From positions 968,391-1,032,390 of the forward strand of contig NC_016645.1 of NCBI RefSeq assembly GCF_000234805.1: a stretch of DNA of 64,000 nucleotides, read 5' to 3'. Every line of letters starts with the position of its first letter. Position 1 is the stretch's first letter. Positions 16,911 to 25,739 of this stretch are shown here, in pieces. Made by a program: the position numbers and the translations under genes. Source of the DNA: Pyrobaculum ferrireducens (GTDB taxonomy: Archaea > Thermoproteota > Thermoprotei > Thermoproteales > Thermoproteaceae). Under the pieces are notes generated by a model. That model was not told the DNA's origin. It made no database searches and was given only the letters and a program-made list of their open reading frames with translations.

Positions 16911-17351
16911 GTGAATATCGTGGAAACTCTACGTAGAGGTGAATACCTAGTCTATCTGCTAATCCTCTTGTTGACGTCGTTTCTTTTAGCTTTATCTCTC
17001 TACATGGCGTTTAGCAGAGTTTATGAGTTATTCCAAAATATTGGCAAGCCTCCTGACATTTTAGGAGCCTCTATATACAACGTATTATCTGATGTCTTTT
17101 TAGTAGTTGTATTTGTAGAGTTAATAGATACGTTCATTACCTATATCGAGCAGAAGCGTATTGTTGTGTATAAAATCATCGACGTGGCCCTCGTCGCATT
17201 AGCTAGAGAGTTATTCATCTACCTGGCGCCGGTGAATAAGGAGTTTTCTATTGATAAGGCGGTGGCTCTGGTGGGCGCCACATTTGTAGTTGGCGTAATC
17301 GACTACCTGCAGAGGAGGGCGCTGCCCGCTGAGAGGCGTAGAAGAGCCTGA
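16911..17351 (+). CDS. Small membrane protein, PsiE-like
   Basis: About 146 residues with four predicted membrane helices: YLVYLLILLLTSFLLALSLYM cut short, VFLVVVFVELIDTF, VALVALARELFIYL and VALVGATFVVGVIDYL. Order, spacing and length resemble the PsiE (phosphate-starvation-inducible E) family; function is unknown. The GTG at 16911 lies about 23 bases after AGTATATTAA (16881-16890); an upstream ATG at 16875 is possible. The C-terminus is strongly basic. Confidence 0.55.
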   Translation: MNIVETLRRGEYLVYLLILLLTSFLLALSLYMAFSRVYELFQNIGKPPDILGASIYNVLSDVFLVVVFVELIDTFITYIEQKRIVVYKIIDVALVALARELFIYLAPVNKEFSIDKAVALVGATFVVGVIDYLQRRALPAERRRRA

Positions 17352-17380
17352 CAAGTCCTCTTGATCTAGCGTCTAGGGGC

Positions 17381-17392
17381 AAAATTTTTAAA
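17381..17392 (+). promoter_or_regulatory. Promoter of the rps24e-rps27ae-kae1 operon
   Basis: AAAATTTTTAAA is 20-31 bases ahead of the GTG start of rps24e at 17412, in an otherwise G/C-rich gap. It should drive three tightly packed genes. Confidence 0.55.
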
Positions 17393-17411
17393 GCCCCCCT
17401 TCCGGGACCTC

Positions 17412-17777
17412 GTGTCTTCGGAGTCTTTCAACATCATTAATATCAGGGAAAATAAGCTACTCGGCAGGAGGGAGCTCTTGGTGGAGGCGGCTCACATAAA
17501 TGCCTCTACCCCCACGCGTCAAAACGTGAGGGAGTGGGTGTCGAAGCAACTGGGGGTCGACGTCTCTAACGTCTTTATTAGAAGAATTAAGACCCAGTAC
17601 GGGGCTGGTAAGTCCGTGGCTGAGATCCACGTTTACAACGACTCTAAGCTGGCCAGGGCTGTTGAGCCGCTTTACATACTGGCAAGAAACCTCGGCGAGG
17701 AGGGCAAAAAGTTGCTAGAGGAGGTTCGGAAGAGGAGGAATGAGCGTAGAGAGAAGAAGAGGAAGAGGAAGAAGTAG
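17412..17777 (+). CDS. rps24e: Small ribosomal subunit protein eS24
   Basis: 121 residues. NKLLGRRELLVEAAHINASTP cut at the normal site and VFIRRIKTQYGAGKSVAEIHVY are the S24e fold signatures. The C-terminal tail is a run of Lys, Arg and Glu, typical of hyperthermophile versions. First gene of the conserved archaeal order S24e-S27ae-Kae1. Starts at GTG. Confidence 0.95.
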   Translation: MSSESFNIINIRENKLLGRRELLVEAAHINASTPTRQNVREWVSKQLGVDVSNVFIRRIKTQYGAGKSVAEIHVYNDSKLARAVEPLYILARNLGEEGKKLLEEVRKRRNERREKKRKRKK

Positions 17778-17779
17778 CC

Positions 17780-17977
17780 ATGTCTAAGAAAGCCCCGGCG
17801 AAGAGCGAGAAGAAGCTCCCCCGCGCCGCTACGTGGTACGAGCTCGATCTACAGAAGGGGGTGTTTAGATTTAAGAACAAGCTGTGCCCCAAGTGTGGCT
17901 CTGTTATGGCTTTCCACAAGGAGCCTGTGCCTAGGTGGCACTGCGGAAAGTGCGGCTACACCCAGTTCCAGAGGTAG
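17780..17977 (+). CDS. rps27ae: Small ribosomal subunit protein eS31 (S27ae)
   Basis: 65 residues with one zinc ribbon: CPKCGSVMAFHK then WHCGKCGYTQF. The eukaryotic homologue is made as a ubiquitin fusion, and the archaeal one is free. It begins two bases after the S24e stop and ends one base before the kae1 start. Confidence 0.95.
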   Translation: MSKKAPAKSEKKLPRAATWYELDLQKGVFRFKNKLCPKCGSVMAFHKEPVPRWHCGKCGYTQFQR

Positions 17978-18988
17978 GTGTTTGTACTCGGCGTCGAGTC
18001 CACGGCGCACACCTTCAGCCTCGGGCTAGTTAAAGAGGGTAGGATTGTCGGCCAGGTTGGGAGGACCTACGTCCCTCCGCACGGCGCCGGCATACACCCA
18101 AGGGAGGCGGCGGAGCACCATTCGCGGGTTGCCCCCCTGCTTCTCCGCCAGCTACTCGATACCTACGGCGTGAGGCTGTCGGATATTGGAGTTGTGGCCT
18201 ACGCCGCTGGGCCTGGGCTGGGGCCCGCGTTGAGGATAGGCGCGGTTCTGGCGAGGGCTTTGGCGATAAAGCTGGGGGTGCCGATTGTCCCTGTTCACCA
18301 CGGGGTTGCCCACATAGAGGTAGCTCGGTTTGCCACCTCCACCTGTGACCCGCTTGTGTTATTGATTTCTGGGGGGCACACGGTGATCGCAGGCTTCTCT
18401 GAGGGGCGTTACAGGGTGTTTGGGGAGACTCTTGACGTGGCGATTGGGAACGCTATTGACATGTTCGCGCGGGAGGTCGGCCTCGGGTTCCCCGGTGTCC
18501 CGGCTGTGGAGAAATGCGCCGAGGGGGCGGGGGGCGTGGTCCCCTTCCCGATGCCAATTGTGGGTCAGGACCTCTCCTACGCCGGGCTGACGACCTACGC
18601 CTTGAAGCTGGTTAAGGAGGGGGCGCCTCTGCCTGTGGTGTGTAAGTCGCTTGTGGAGGCGGCGTATTACATGCTGGCTGAAGTCACTGAGAGGGCGATT
18701 GCCTTTACCAAGAAGCGGCATTTGGTGGTGGCGGGGGGAGTGGCGCGGAGTAGGAGGTTGAGAGATGTGCTTTTCCACATTGGGAGGGATTACGGGATCG
18801 ATGTGAGAATCGTACCTGACGAATACGCCGGCGACAACGGGGCTATGATTGCCTTGACAGGCTACTATGCGTATAGAAGCGGCGTGTATACAACTCCGGA
18901 GCGGAGTTTTGTGAGGCAGAGGTGGCGGCTGGATGCGGTGGACGTGCCTTGGTTCTACGATCTCTGTAGAAACGTCACAGATAAATAG
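17978..18988 (+). CDS. kae1: Kae1, tRNA threonylcarbamoyladenosine (t6A) synthase subunit
   Basis: 336 residues, the catalytic subunit of the KEOPS complex, which transfers threonylcarbamoyl to A37 of ANN-decoding tRNAs. The metal site H108-GVA-H112 (VHHGVAHIEV) and the ASKHA ATP-binding motifs VLLISGGHTVIAG and VAGGVARSRRLRD are present, as is DEYAGDNGAMIALTGYY at the end. This form has no fused Bud32 kinase. It starts at a GTG immediately after the S27ae stop. Confidence 0.95.
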   Translation: MFVLGVESTAHTFSLGLVKEGRIVGQVGRTYVPPHGAGIHPREAAEHHSRVAPLLLRQLLDTYGVRLSDIGVVAYAAGPGLGPALRIGAVLARALAIKLGVPIVPVHHGVAHIEVARFATSTCDPLVLLISGGHTVIAGFSEGRYRVFGETLDVAIGNAIDMFAREVGLGFPGVPAVEKCAEGAGGVVPFPMPIVGQDLSYAGLTTYALKLVKEGAPLPVVCKSLVEAAYYMLAEVTERAIAFTKKRHLVVAGGVARSRRLRDVLFHIGRDYGIDVRIVPDEYAGDNGAMIALTGYYAYRSGVYTTPERSFVRQRWRLDAVDVPWFYDLCRNVTDK

Positions 18989-19007
18989 GTGCCTTGACGG
19001 TGTTGGC

Positions 19008-19349
19008 ATGAAGCTCTACGCGTCCGCCTTGGCGTTTCTGGTAGTCGGCTCGGCGCTTGTCGCCTTTGCTGTGGTAAACGCCGCGGTGCTCTACTTCGCC
19101 GGGGTGCCCAAGGCCACGTTGAACATCACAGCTCCCATTCTGGGCCAGACAATGACTGCTAAGATCTCCGGCGTGCCTGATCCGTACGTGGTGGGCGTGA
19201 ACGTGGTTAGGGCTGTTTTGCTACTGGCTATAGGGCTGATCGGCGCCAAGCTGATAGATACGGGGCTGGCGGAGTTGAGGGAGAGGAGGAGGGAGGAGGC
19301 GCTTAGGCGTTACTACGAGGAGTATGGCTACCAGTATCAACAATATTGA
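19008..19349 (+). CDS. Hypothetical protein with two membrane segments
   Basis: 113 residues. Helix one is about residues 5-33 (ALAFLVVGSALVAFAVVNAA), then a roughly 35-residue loop that probably faces outside, helix two near 62-82 (VVRAVLLLAIGLIGAKLI), and a charged, Tyr/Gln-rich cytoplasmic tail. No family recognised. ATG 19008 is 19 bases after the kae1 stop. The last 26 bases overlap the next gene, so the two are probably co-translated. Confidence 0.6.
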   Translation: MKLYASALAFLVVGSALVAFAVVNAAVLYFAGVPKATLNITAPILGQTMTAKISGVPDPYVVGVNVVRAVLLLAIGLIGAKLIDTGLAELRERRREEALRRYYEEYGYQYQQY

Positions 19350-19641
19350 CGAGTTGGTAAGAGCATATTTTAGACGGCTTGAGGAGCTGGGCCTGGGGGA
19401 GTGGGTAGACAAGGTCTTTCCCACGTCCGAGACGTTTGCAAAAATTTCGGCGATGTCCGGCAGGTCGGCTGAGGAGGTGGTGGAGCAACTCGCCCGGGGG
19501 GTCGTCGATAAGATACAGGTCGGCGTCGCTGAGGAGGTCGTGGGCGCGCCGCGGGAGGTGGCCGTGTGGCTTCTAGCTAGGCGGTTGGCTATGTGGTATC
19601 TTCAGCTAGCCGTGGAGCTGGGCGTGGTGCGCGAGAGGTAG
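19324..19641 (+). CDS. Hypothetical small helical protein
   Basis: 105 residues, soluble, mostly helical by composition (ELVRAYFRRLEELGLGEWVDKVF, cut here). No motif recognised. It overlaps the preceding membrane-protein gene by 26 bases in another frame and the convergent radical SAM gene by 40 bases. Being between two real genes in a continuous coding run supports expression; function unknown. Confidence 0.5.
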   Translation: MATSINNIDELVRAYFRRLEELGLGEWVDKVFPTSETFAKISAMSGRSAEEVVEQLARGVVDKIQVGVAEEVVGAPREVAVWLLARRLAMWYLQLAVELGVVRER

Positions 19642-20846
19642 CTCCCAATCTCTCGGTAAGTCTCTAGTATTCTCCTGCCTAGCGCCATCTGCTCCTCCCA
19701 ATACCCCTCAACCTTCTTCCTCCACCTCTTTACAAATTCCTGGTAGAGTCTGTGAGGTGGGCGCGGTTCTTGTAGCCACAGAGGGGTTCCCGGTAGTGGT
19801 ACGTAGTAGTGCATCCGAATCCTCGCCCCCATGGCTATCAGCTTCTCCATCTTCCTGACGGTGGCAGCAACGTCTTCCTCCTCTTCGCCGGGCAGACCAG
19901 CTATTACGTCTACGACCGGCGTGAAGCCAAAGGCACGCGCCGTTGCCACTGCCTCTTCCACCACAGACACGTCGTGTCCTCTTTTAGTAAGCCGCAACAG
20001 CCTCTCTGAGGCTGTCTGCAACCCAAAGGAGAGTCTCTTGTTGGCGAGGAGGCTCCTCAAGGCCGAGAGGACATCTCGTGTAACAGTCTCGGGCCTTGTC
20101 TCGGAGGGGAAGGTGCCGAGGTAGGGCAACCCCCCGGCCTCCCTCACTGTCTTCAGCAATGCGACGAGAGCCTCGACGTTGGGCGTCTTTCCGTCGCTGG
20201 ATTGGTAGAGGAAGCCGACCGGTGCTATAAACCTAATCTCTCTGCGCCCCACCCCGACGTACGTCTTGGCCATCTGTGCCACGTTTTCCAGCGGCCTGTA
20301 CCTAACGGGGCCGTGCATCCACGTCTGGCAGAATGCGCATCTATAGCCACAAGATCTGGCTATCTCAATCGGCGGGTACACCCCCAGCGCCTTGCTGTAC
20401 GTCCTCTGAGTCAGCTCCACGAATACCCGCCTCCCCGCCCGAAGCACCCCGTCCTCCACCGTCAAGACGTTGGGCGGCGTCTCGTCGCTATGCCCCTCTT
20501 CCCTATCCAATATGGCGGGCAGGGCCGCCTCTCCGTCGCCTACCACCACGTACTTTACCCCAAGCCTTAGTAGGGTCAGCGGGTCGCCCATGGCGTGGGG
20601 GCCTCCCGCCACTACAGGAAAGCGCCTAGCCACCACAGCAATCTCTTGCCACACCTCTACAAATGTGGGGGTGGACAGGCTGTAAAGCACCACTACCCGC
20701 TCACCTTTGCTGACCAGCGCCGCGGCATCTTCGTAGGGGTTCTTCGTCGTTACCACCTTATACCTATCCTCAATAGGCGCCAGGACGTAAGCCAGCCCGT
20801 TGTTAGGGCCTTCAAAAACTCTGGCGAGGATAATCACGTGGTCCAC
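19602..20846 (-). CDS. B12-binding-domain radical SAM protein (MJ1487-like)
   Basis: 414 residues. The N-terminal cobalamin-domain-like region contains VVVLYSLSTPTF and VVAGGPHAMGDPLTLLRLG, then the radical SAM motif ARSCGYRCAFCQTW near residue 170. Later parts (SFGLQTASERLLRLTKRGHD, VDVIAGLPGEEEED, YYVPLPGTPLW) are typical of archaeal MJ1487-like B12 radical SAM proteins, whose substrate is unknown. The TATA run AAAAATTAAAACGG lies 14-28 bases ahead of the ATG at 20846. Confidence 0.85.
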   Translation of the reverse strand: MDHVIILARVFEGPNNGLAYVLAPIEDRYKVVTTKNPYEDAAALVSKGERVVVLYSLSTPTFVEVWQEIAVVARRFPVVAGGPHAMGDPLTLLRLGVKYVVVGDGEAALPAILDREEGHSDETPPNVLTVEDGVLRAGRRVFVELTQRTYSKALGVYPPIEIARSCGYRCAFCQTWMHGPVRYRPLENVAQMAKTYVGVGRREIRFIAPVGFLYQSSDGKTPNVEALVALLKTVREAGGLPYLGTFPSETRPETVTRDVLSALRSLLANKRLSFGLQTASERLLRLTKRGHDVSVVEEAVATARAFGFTPVVDVIAGLPGEEEEDVAATVRKMEKLIAMGARIRMHYYVPLPGTPLWLQEPRPPHRLYQEFVKRWRKKVEGYWEEQMALGRRILETYREIGSYLSRTTPSSTAS

Positions 20847-20943
20847 CTATAGCCCCGTTTTAATTTTTACAGAGCACGTATGACCGAAGCTATGGCTACG
20901 CCACCGATTTCTACAGCTATAAACATGAGTATTAAGTCGGTTT

Positions 20944-21636
20944 ATGAAGCTCGCCTACGCCAGGGGGCCGCCCGTGGCTGTTTTCGCCGGGTCGTGGAGG
21001 TGCACTTCGTCGCCTATAGATGGCGTTCCTATAGCTCTTGGAGAGCCGTTTGGGGACTGCGGCGTTGAGGTGGCTAGGCTCATCTCCATAGCCACCACCG
21101 TAAGGCTGGCAAAGCAGATGGGCATCAAGGTATACGTTAGCGCTGAGCTGGGAGAGGAGGGGCTTGACGCCGCTTTTGCCGGCGGCGCTGACGGAGTTTT
21201 AGAAGAGCTTAGTTTTTCAAGAAATGAATATGTGGAGGGGGTTAAATTTGTCGTCTTGGATGGGCGTGATGTGGCCGACATTGTGAATACCGTGAGGTCT
21301 CTTGGAGAGCGATTCCGCAAGCCTTTCGACGTGCTTGTGGCCACTAGTTATGAATTTGTTCCGCGGTTCGCATCTCTAGTCGACGGCGTCGTGATTACGG
21401 GCGGTTGGGTTGATGTGGAGGTGGCCCCCGTGGAATTCATACCCGAAGTGGGTAGATGTGTCCACTGCGGGGTTGACTATCTCATGTATAGCGGGAGTCT
21501 AAAGAGGTGTATATACTGCGGCAGAAGGCTTCTGCGTGTCGTGACGGCCACAAAGACGCCGAGGTCGAGGGCCGTTTATCGCTCGGTATATAAGAAGTTT
21601 GCTAATATAACAACTCTTCGGTTTAAAATAGTATAA
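20944..21636 (+). CDS. Hypothetical protein with C-terminal zinc ribbon
   Basis: 230 residues. The first about 160 residues look like an alpha/beta fold; GLDAAFAGGADGVLEEL and FDVLVATSYEFVPRF alternate strands and helices, perhaps a TIM-barrel-like domain. Residues 172-192 form a zinc ribbon: CVHC and CIYC. The tail is basic, suggesting RNA or DNA contact. Family not recognised. CTATAAAC (20918-20925) is 19-26 bases ahead of the ATG, which supports this start. Confidence 0.6.
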   Translation: MKLAYARGPPVAVFAGSWRCTSSPIDGVPIALGEPFGDCGVEVARLISIATTVRLAKQMGIKVYVSAELGEEGLDAAFAGGADGVLEELSFSRNEYVEGVKFVVLDGRDVADIVNTVRSLGERFRKPFDVLVATSYEFVPRFASLVDGVVITGGWVDVEVAPVEFIPEVGRCVHCGVDYLMYSGSLKRCIYCGRRLLRVVTATKTPRSRAVYRSVYKKFANITTLRFKIV

Positions 21637-21752
21637 TACCTTTTACAAATATAGATTTTATCTGTATCTTAGATCTATATCATTAATTATAATTATAGTA
21701 TATAGATCTATAAAGTAAGTTATACTTATAAAACTGCGGTAAACTCACCGAT
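21637..21752 (+). promoter_or_regulatory. AT-rich gap with the ppsA promoter
   Basis: The 116 bases are strongly A/T-rich, with repeated TATAGATCTATA-like pieces around 21670-21715. The proximal TATA box ACTTATAAAAC (21724-21734) is about 20-29 bases ahead of the ppsA ATG. The AGATCTATA pieces could be an operator, but this is only visual. Confidence 0.4.
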
Positions 21753-24182
21753 ATGCGGTTCATTAAGTGGCTTAATGAAGTTGATAAGAAAGATATTCTT
21801 ATCGTGGGTGGCAAGGGGGCTAATCTGGGGGAGGTGGCTCGCATTGTGCAGGTGCCTCCCGGTTTTGTAGTGACAACTGAGGCGTATCTACATTTCCTCC
21901 AGGTGACGGGATTAAAGGAGAAAATTGGGGAAGTTCTAAAGGAGTTTATCTCCCGCGGCGAACCCGACGAGTATGAAAAGGCCAGTGCGGTGATACGCGG
22001 CCTTATTGAGAGCTCGCCTCTTCCCTCGGATTTAGAAAAGGAGCTGGTGGAGGCTTATAAGAAGCTGTGTGATGACGTCGGCGTCCCTAATGTAGCTGTC
22101 GCCGTTAGGAGCTCCGCAACTGCTGAGGACATACCTGAGGCCTCCTTTGCGGGGCAACAAGACACATATCTCAATGTTAGAGGTGCCGAGAACGTTATTT
22201 ACTATGTCAAGAGGGTCTGGGGCTCTCTCTACACCGCGCGCGCGTTGTACTACCGGGACAAGATGGGGATCCCCCATGAGAAGAGCTTAATGGCCGTGGT
22301 GGTGCAGAAGCTTGTAAACGCAAAAGCCGCAGGTGTGATTTTTACCCTTGACCCAACCAACGGCGACAGGTCTAAGGTTGTGATAGAGGCTAGTTGGGGG
22401 CTGGGGGAGGGCGTCGTCAAGGGGATTGTCACACCAGATGAGTACGTTGTGGATAAAGCCACGGGGAAGATAGTAGAGAAGAGAATATCGGTAAAGAGGG
22501 TAGCTGTTGTAAGGGACGAGGCTGGTCTTGTTAAAGAGATTGAGCTCTCTCTGGAAAAAGCTAGCTCCCCCGCACTTAGAGATGAGGAGGTGGTGGAGTT
22601 GGCTAAGATGGCGGTGAAGCTAGAGGAGACATATGGTCACCCTGTTGATATAGAGTTCGCCGTGGACGCCGATATTGAGTACCCCCGAAACCTCTTCATT
22701 CTACAGGTTAGGCCAGAGACTGTGTGGAGTCGTAAGGCTGAGCAAGCTACCAAGGCTGTGGAGGAGGTGCCTGTGGGGACTGTGGTGGTTAGGGGGATCC
22801 CGGCAAGCCCCGGCGTTGCCGTGGGAGCCGCCAAGGTGTGCCTTACACTAGAAGACGCTAAGAAGAAGCTGAGGAAAGGCGATATACTAGTTACTAAGAT
22901 GACTGATCCTGACTGGGTGCCTTATATGCGCATCGCCTCGGCCATCGTCACCGACGAGGGTGGGAGGACGTCTCACGCCGCTATTGTGAGTAGAGAGTTA
23001 GGTATACCCGCGGTGGTGGGGACCGGGAACGCCACCTCGGTATTGAAAGATGGGGTGGTTTATACCGTGGATGGAAGTAAAGGGGTGGTGTTGCAAGGCG
23101 CCGTGGCGAAGAAGGAGGAGGCGAAGGCTGTGGAGGTTGTTGCGCCGCCGAGGGAAATCATACTACACATATACCGGGCCGTGCCCACGGGCACCAAGGT
23201 ATACATGAACCTAGGCGAGCCCGATAAAATAGACGAGTACAAGGATCTGCCCTTCGACGGGATTGGCCTCATGCGCATTGAGTTTGTTATTTCGAGCTGG
23301 ATTAGTCAACACCCCGTATACTTACTGTCCATCGGCCAGGAGCATAAATTTGTGACTAAGATGGCTGAGGGAATTGCCAAGGTAGCCTCCGCCATATACC
23401 CCAGGCCTGTTGTGGTGAGGTTTAGCGACTTCAAGACTAATGAATACAGGGGGCTGGAGGGTGGCGAGAAGTTCGAGCCGGAGGAGCGCAACCCCATGCT
23501 GGGCTGGCGCGGTGTGTCGCGCTACGTCTCGCCGCAGTACGAGAAGGCCTTCCGCCTAGAGCTCAGGGCTGTGAAGATGGCTAGAGAGCAGATGGGGCTG
23601 AACAACGTGTGGGTAATGGCGCCGTTTGTGAGGACTGTGTGGGAGGCTGAGAGGTTTGCCAGGTTGCTGGAGGAGGAGGGCCTCTACCGCGATCGCGACT
23701 TCAAGGTGTGGGCTATGTCGGAGGTGCCCTCCATTGCCTTGATGGTGGAGGAGTTCGCCGAGTATTTCGACGGATTCTCCATAGGGTCTAACGACTTGAC
23801 GCAGCTCGTCCTCGGTGTCGACAGGGACAACGACTTTCTTGTGAGGATAAACCCCAAGTACTTCGACGAGAGGGAGGCGCCTGTGCTGAAGGCGATCTAT
23901 GAAATTATTAGGAGGGCTCATAAGGTGGGGCGCACCGTGTCTATATGCGGCCAGGGGCCGTCTGTCTACCCCCAGCTTGTGGAGTTCCTCGTCCGCGCTG
24001 GTATCGACAGCATATCTGTTAACCCAGACGCGGTGTTGCAGACAAGGATCCACGTGGCGTCTGTGGAGTTGAAGGTGCTGAGGGAGAGGCTGGACGCAAT
24101 CTACAGAGCCTTGTACAAGGTTGAAGAGGGGGCTGAGTTTTACGAAATTTTAAAGAAGGTGTTTGGAGGGGTTAAGTACTGA
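21753..24182 (+). CDS. ppsA: Phosphoenolpyruvate synthase
   Basis: 809 residues, full length. Makes PEP from pyruvate and ATP (giving AMP and phosphate), the entry to gluconeogenesis. The ATP-grasp domain is N-terminal (IVGGKGANLGEVARI, AVRSSATAEDIPEASFAGQQ). The phospho-histidine is in DEGGRTSHAAIVSRELGIP (H408). The C-terminal PEP/pyruvate barrel includes GSNDLTQLVLGVDRD and SICGQGPS. Together with ppcA downstream it links pyruvate, PEP and oxaloacetate. Confidence 0.95.
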   Translation: MRFIKWLNEVDKKDILIVGGKGANLGEVARIVQVPPGFVVTTEAYLHFLQVTGLKEKIGEVLKEFISRGEPDEYEKASAVIRGLIESSPLPSDLEKELVEAYKKLCDDVGVPNVAVAVRSSATAEDIPEASFAGQQDTYLNVRGAENVIYYVKRVWGSLYTARALYYRDKMGIPHEKSLMAVVVQKLVNAKAAGVIFTLDPTNGDRSKVVIEASWGLGEGVVKGIVTPDEYVVDKATGKIVEKRISVKRVAVVRDEAGLVKEIELSLEKASSPALRDEEVVELAKMAVKLEETYGHPVDIEFAVDADIEYPRNLFILQVRPETVWSRKAEQATKAVEEVPVGTVVVRGIPASPGVAVGAAKVCLTLEDAKKKLRKGDILVTKMTDPDWVPYMRIASAIVTDEGGRTSHAAIVSRELGIPAVVGTGNATSVLKDGVVYTVDGSKGVVLQGAVAKKEEAKAVEVVAPPREIILHIYRAVPTGTKVYMNLGEPDKIDEYKDLPFDGIGLMRIEFVISSWISQHPVYLLSIGQEHKFVTKMAEGIAKVASAIYPRPVVVRFSDFKTNEYRGLEGGEKFEPEERNPMLGWRGVSRYVSPQYEKAFRLELRAVKMAREQMGLNNVWVMAPFVRTVWEAERFARLLEEEGLYRDRDFKVWAMSEVPSIALMVEEFAEYFDGFSIGSNDLTQLVLGVDRDNDFLVRINPKYFDEREAPVLKAIYEIIRRAHKVGRTVSICGQGPSVYPQLVEFLVRAGIDSISVNPDAVLQTRIHVASVELKVLRERLDAIYRALYKVEEGAEFYEILKKVFGGVKY

Positions 24183-24212
24183 ATTTTATAAGGGCGTTGT
24201 TTTTATACATAC

Positions 24213-24932
24213 ATGGATCTCTTCGCGGTAGCGGCGGGCGTAGTCGGCGCCGTCGTTTCCTTCTCCCTGGTATACTACCTAATTAGGCGGTTTTTCTTCC
24301 GGGTGATGTACAGAGAGCAGATTTACATACTGGAGCTGGTGGCACTTCTCTTCTCCGTCTCCCTGTTTTTCGCCATTGTTTCTCCCCAGGCCCAGCTCCA
24401 CCACCTCTTTTACCTAGTCTTCGCCATTTTCATCGTGTCAGTGGGGATAATGTTGCTCGGCACCTGGAGAATTCTCTCGGAGTATCTCACCGGGCTGTTC
24501 ATCACACGCATCTTGGATCTTCATGTAGGTGACTACCTGGAGTTTGGCAACATGCGTGGCTACATCACCGCGCTGGAGGACGCATTTATAGTAATTAGAG
24601 ATCCTAGAAGAGAATACGTCTACATTCCCTACACCTCGCTATTGCGGATACCCTTTAGGAGAGTTAAAACACCTGAAGGTCACGAGGTGAGGATAAGGCT
24701 TTTCGTGCCCCATGGACAAGACTTGAGAAGAGTTAAGGAGTTGGTGAGCCAGGTGGCTAAGGATTACGGACTTGAGAGGCTCAGCGTCGACGTGGAGAAG
24801 ATAGGTATGAGGGGGGTCGTCGTCGTCGTTAGAGGTGTTTTAAAGGATCCCCGTCAAGAAGACGAGTTGAGATATGCGCTTCTAGATAGGGTATACGCCG
24901 AAATCTCGCGCGAGCAACGTCCTACTCTGTGA
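24213..24932 (+). CDS. Small mechanosensitive-channel (MscS-like) protein
   Basis: 239 residues. Three hydrophobic helices (about 5-25, 40-60, 65-90), then the MscS beta domain with RILDLHVGDYLEFGNMRGYI and VYIPYTSLLRIPFRRV, and a short alpha/beta C-terminal domain. The TM3 pore sequence is not the classical Ala/Gly pattern, so gating may differ. It follows ppsA closely but appears to have its own TATA run (AATTTTATAAGG, 24182-24193). It overlaps the trkA-like gene by 11 bases. Confidence 0.72.
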   Translation: MDLFAVAAGVVGAVVSFSLVYYLIRRFFFRVMYREQIYILELVALLFSVSLFFAIVSPQAQLHHLFYLVFAIFIVSVGIMLLGTWRILSEYLTGLFITRILDLHVGDYLEFGNMRGYITALEDAFIVIRDPRREYVYIPYTSLLRIPFRRVKTPEGHEVRIRLFVPHGQDLRRVKELVSQVAKDYGLERLSVDVEKIGMRGVVVVVRGVLKDPRQEDELRYALLDRVYAEISREQRPTL

Positions 24933-25551
24933 TTCTCTGCAACTCGGCGTGGTACCCCACCGCTATTAGGTAATCGCCCTCTTGGATCTCCGCCTCTCTT
25001 GCTGTAATCAGCTCGTCTCCTCTGACCACCGTGATTTTACTTCCCGTGTCGTCTTCTAAATCGCCTATTGTTCTGCCGAGGATTTTTGAATCTGATGTCA
25101 CCAACATTTCTAGCATAGAGATCTCTCCTTTGATGGGGATTATTTTTGTAAATTTGAGATTTAGAATTCGCAATAGGCGGGAGAGGACGCAGTGGTGTGG
25201 AATAATAGTTAAGACACCTGCCTCTTCTGCTTGTTGGATAACTTGGTTTGACCTTGCCGTGATTATGACAATGGGGACTCCGTGAGATCTGGCTAGTTTT
25301 GCCATGGTGAGGTTTAACATGTCATTTGGAGAGGCAAACACGGCGATTTCTATATGTGAAAAGTCTAGTTCTTTTACTACTCGTTCATAGTTTTCGAGAA
25401 TTGTGTGGATGTAGACTGGTATCTTTTCAAATGTCTTGGCGCGTTCTCTCGTCGTCAGAATTCTCGCCACGTATCCGTTTTCCGTCAGGATTGTGGCGAG
25501 CTGGGCGGCGAGGTCATCGTTGCTGTCGAGTATTAACGCTTCTCTGGCCAC
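24922..25551 (-). CDS. TrkA-like protein (degenerate N domain plus TrkA-C domain)
   Basis: 209 residues. Residues 1-120 fit a TrkA-N Rossmann domain, but the glycine motif GxGxxG is replaced by DSNDDLAAQLA, so NAD binding is doubtful. Residues about 145-209, LVTSDSKILGRTIGDLE then ITVVRGDELITAREAEIQEGDYLIAVG, are a good TrkA-C domain, which usually binds a nucleotide or c-di-AMP. Such proteins gate K+ channels or other transporters. No channel subunit lies next to it on its strand. Confidence 0.7.
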   Translation of the reverse strand: MAREALILDSNDDLAAQLATILTENGYVARILTTRERAKTFEKIPVYIHTILENYERVVKELDFSHIEIAVFASPNDMLNLTMAKLARSHGVPIVIITARSNQVIQQAEEAGVLTIIPHHCVLSRLLRILNLKFTKIIPIKGEISMLEMLVTSDSKILGRTIGDLEDDTGSKITVVRGDELITAREAEIQEGDYLIAVGYHAELQRITE

Positions 25552-25708
25552 GACATGGCTTAGTTGGCGTATTTATAAATAAAACGCGCCCAAATCTTGT
25601 TAATTATATTGAAGTGTGCATTAGCGTATTCAGAATGCCTATTTATCTTTTATCTATTTAGGTTTTATTAACTATATATTGTTTGTCACTGTTTTTATAG
25701 GTTGAGGA

Positions 25709-25721
25709 AAATTTATATAGG
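25709..25721 (+). promoter_or_regulatory. Promoter of the PLP-enzyme gene
   Basis: AAATTTATATAGG is 19-31 bases ahead of the ATG at 25740. It lies in a 188-base AT-rich gap (25552-25739) that separates the divergent trkA-like gene and opens the AT-richer island. Confidence 0.5.
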
Positions 25722-25739
25722 TATTTCTCGACGTGTCAA

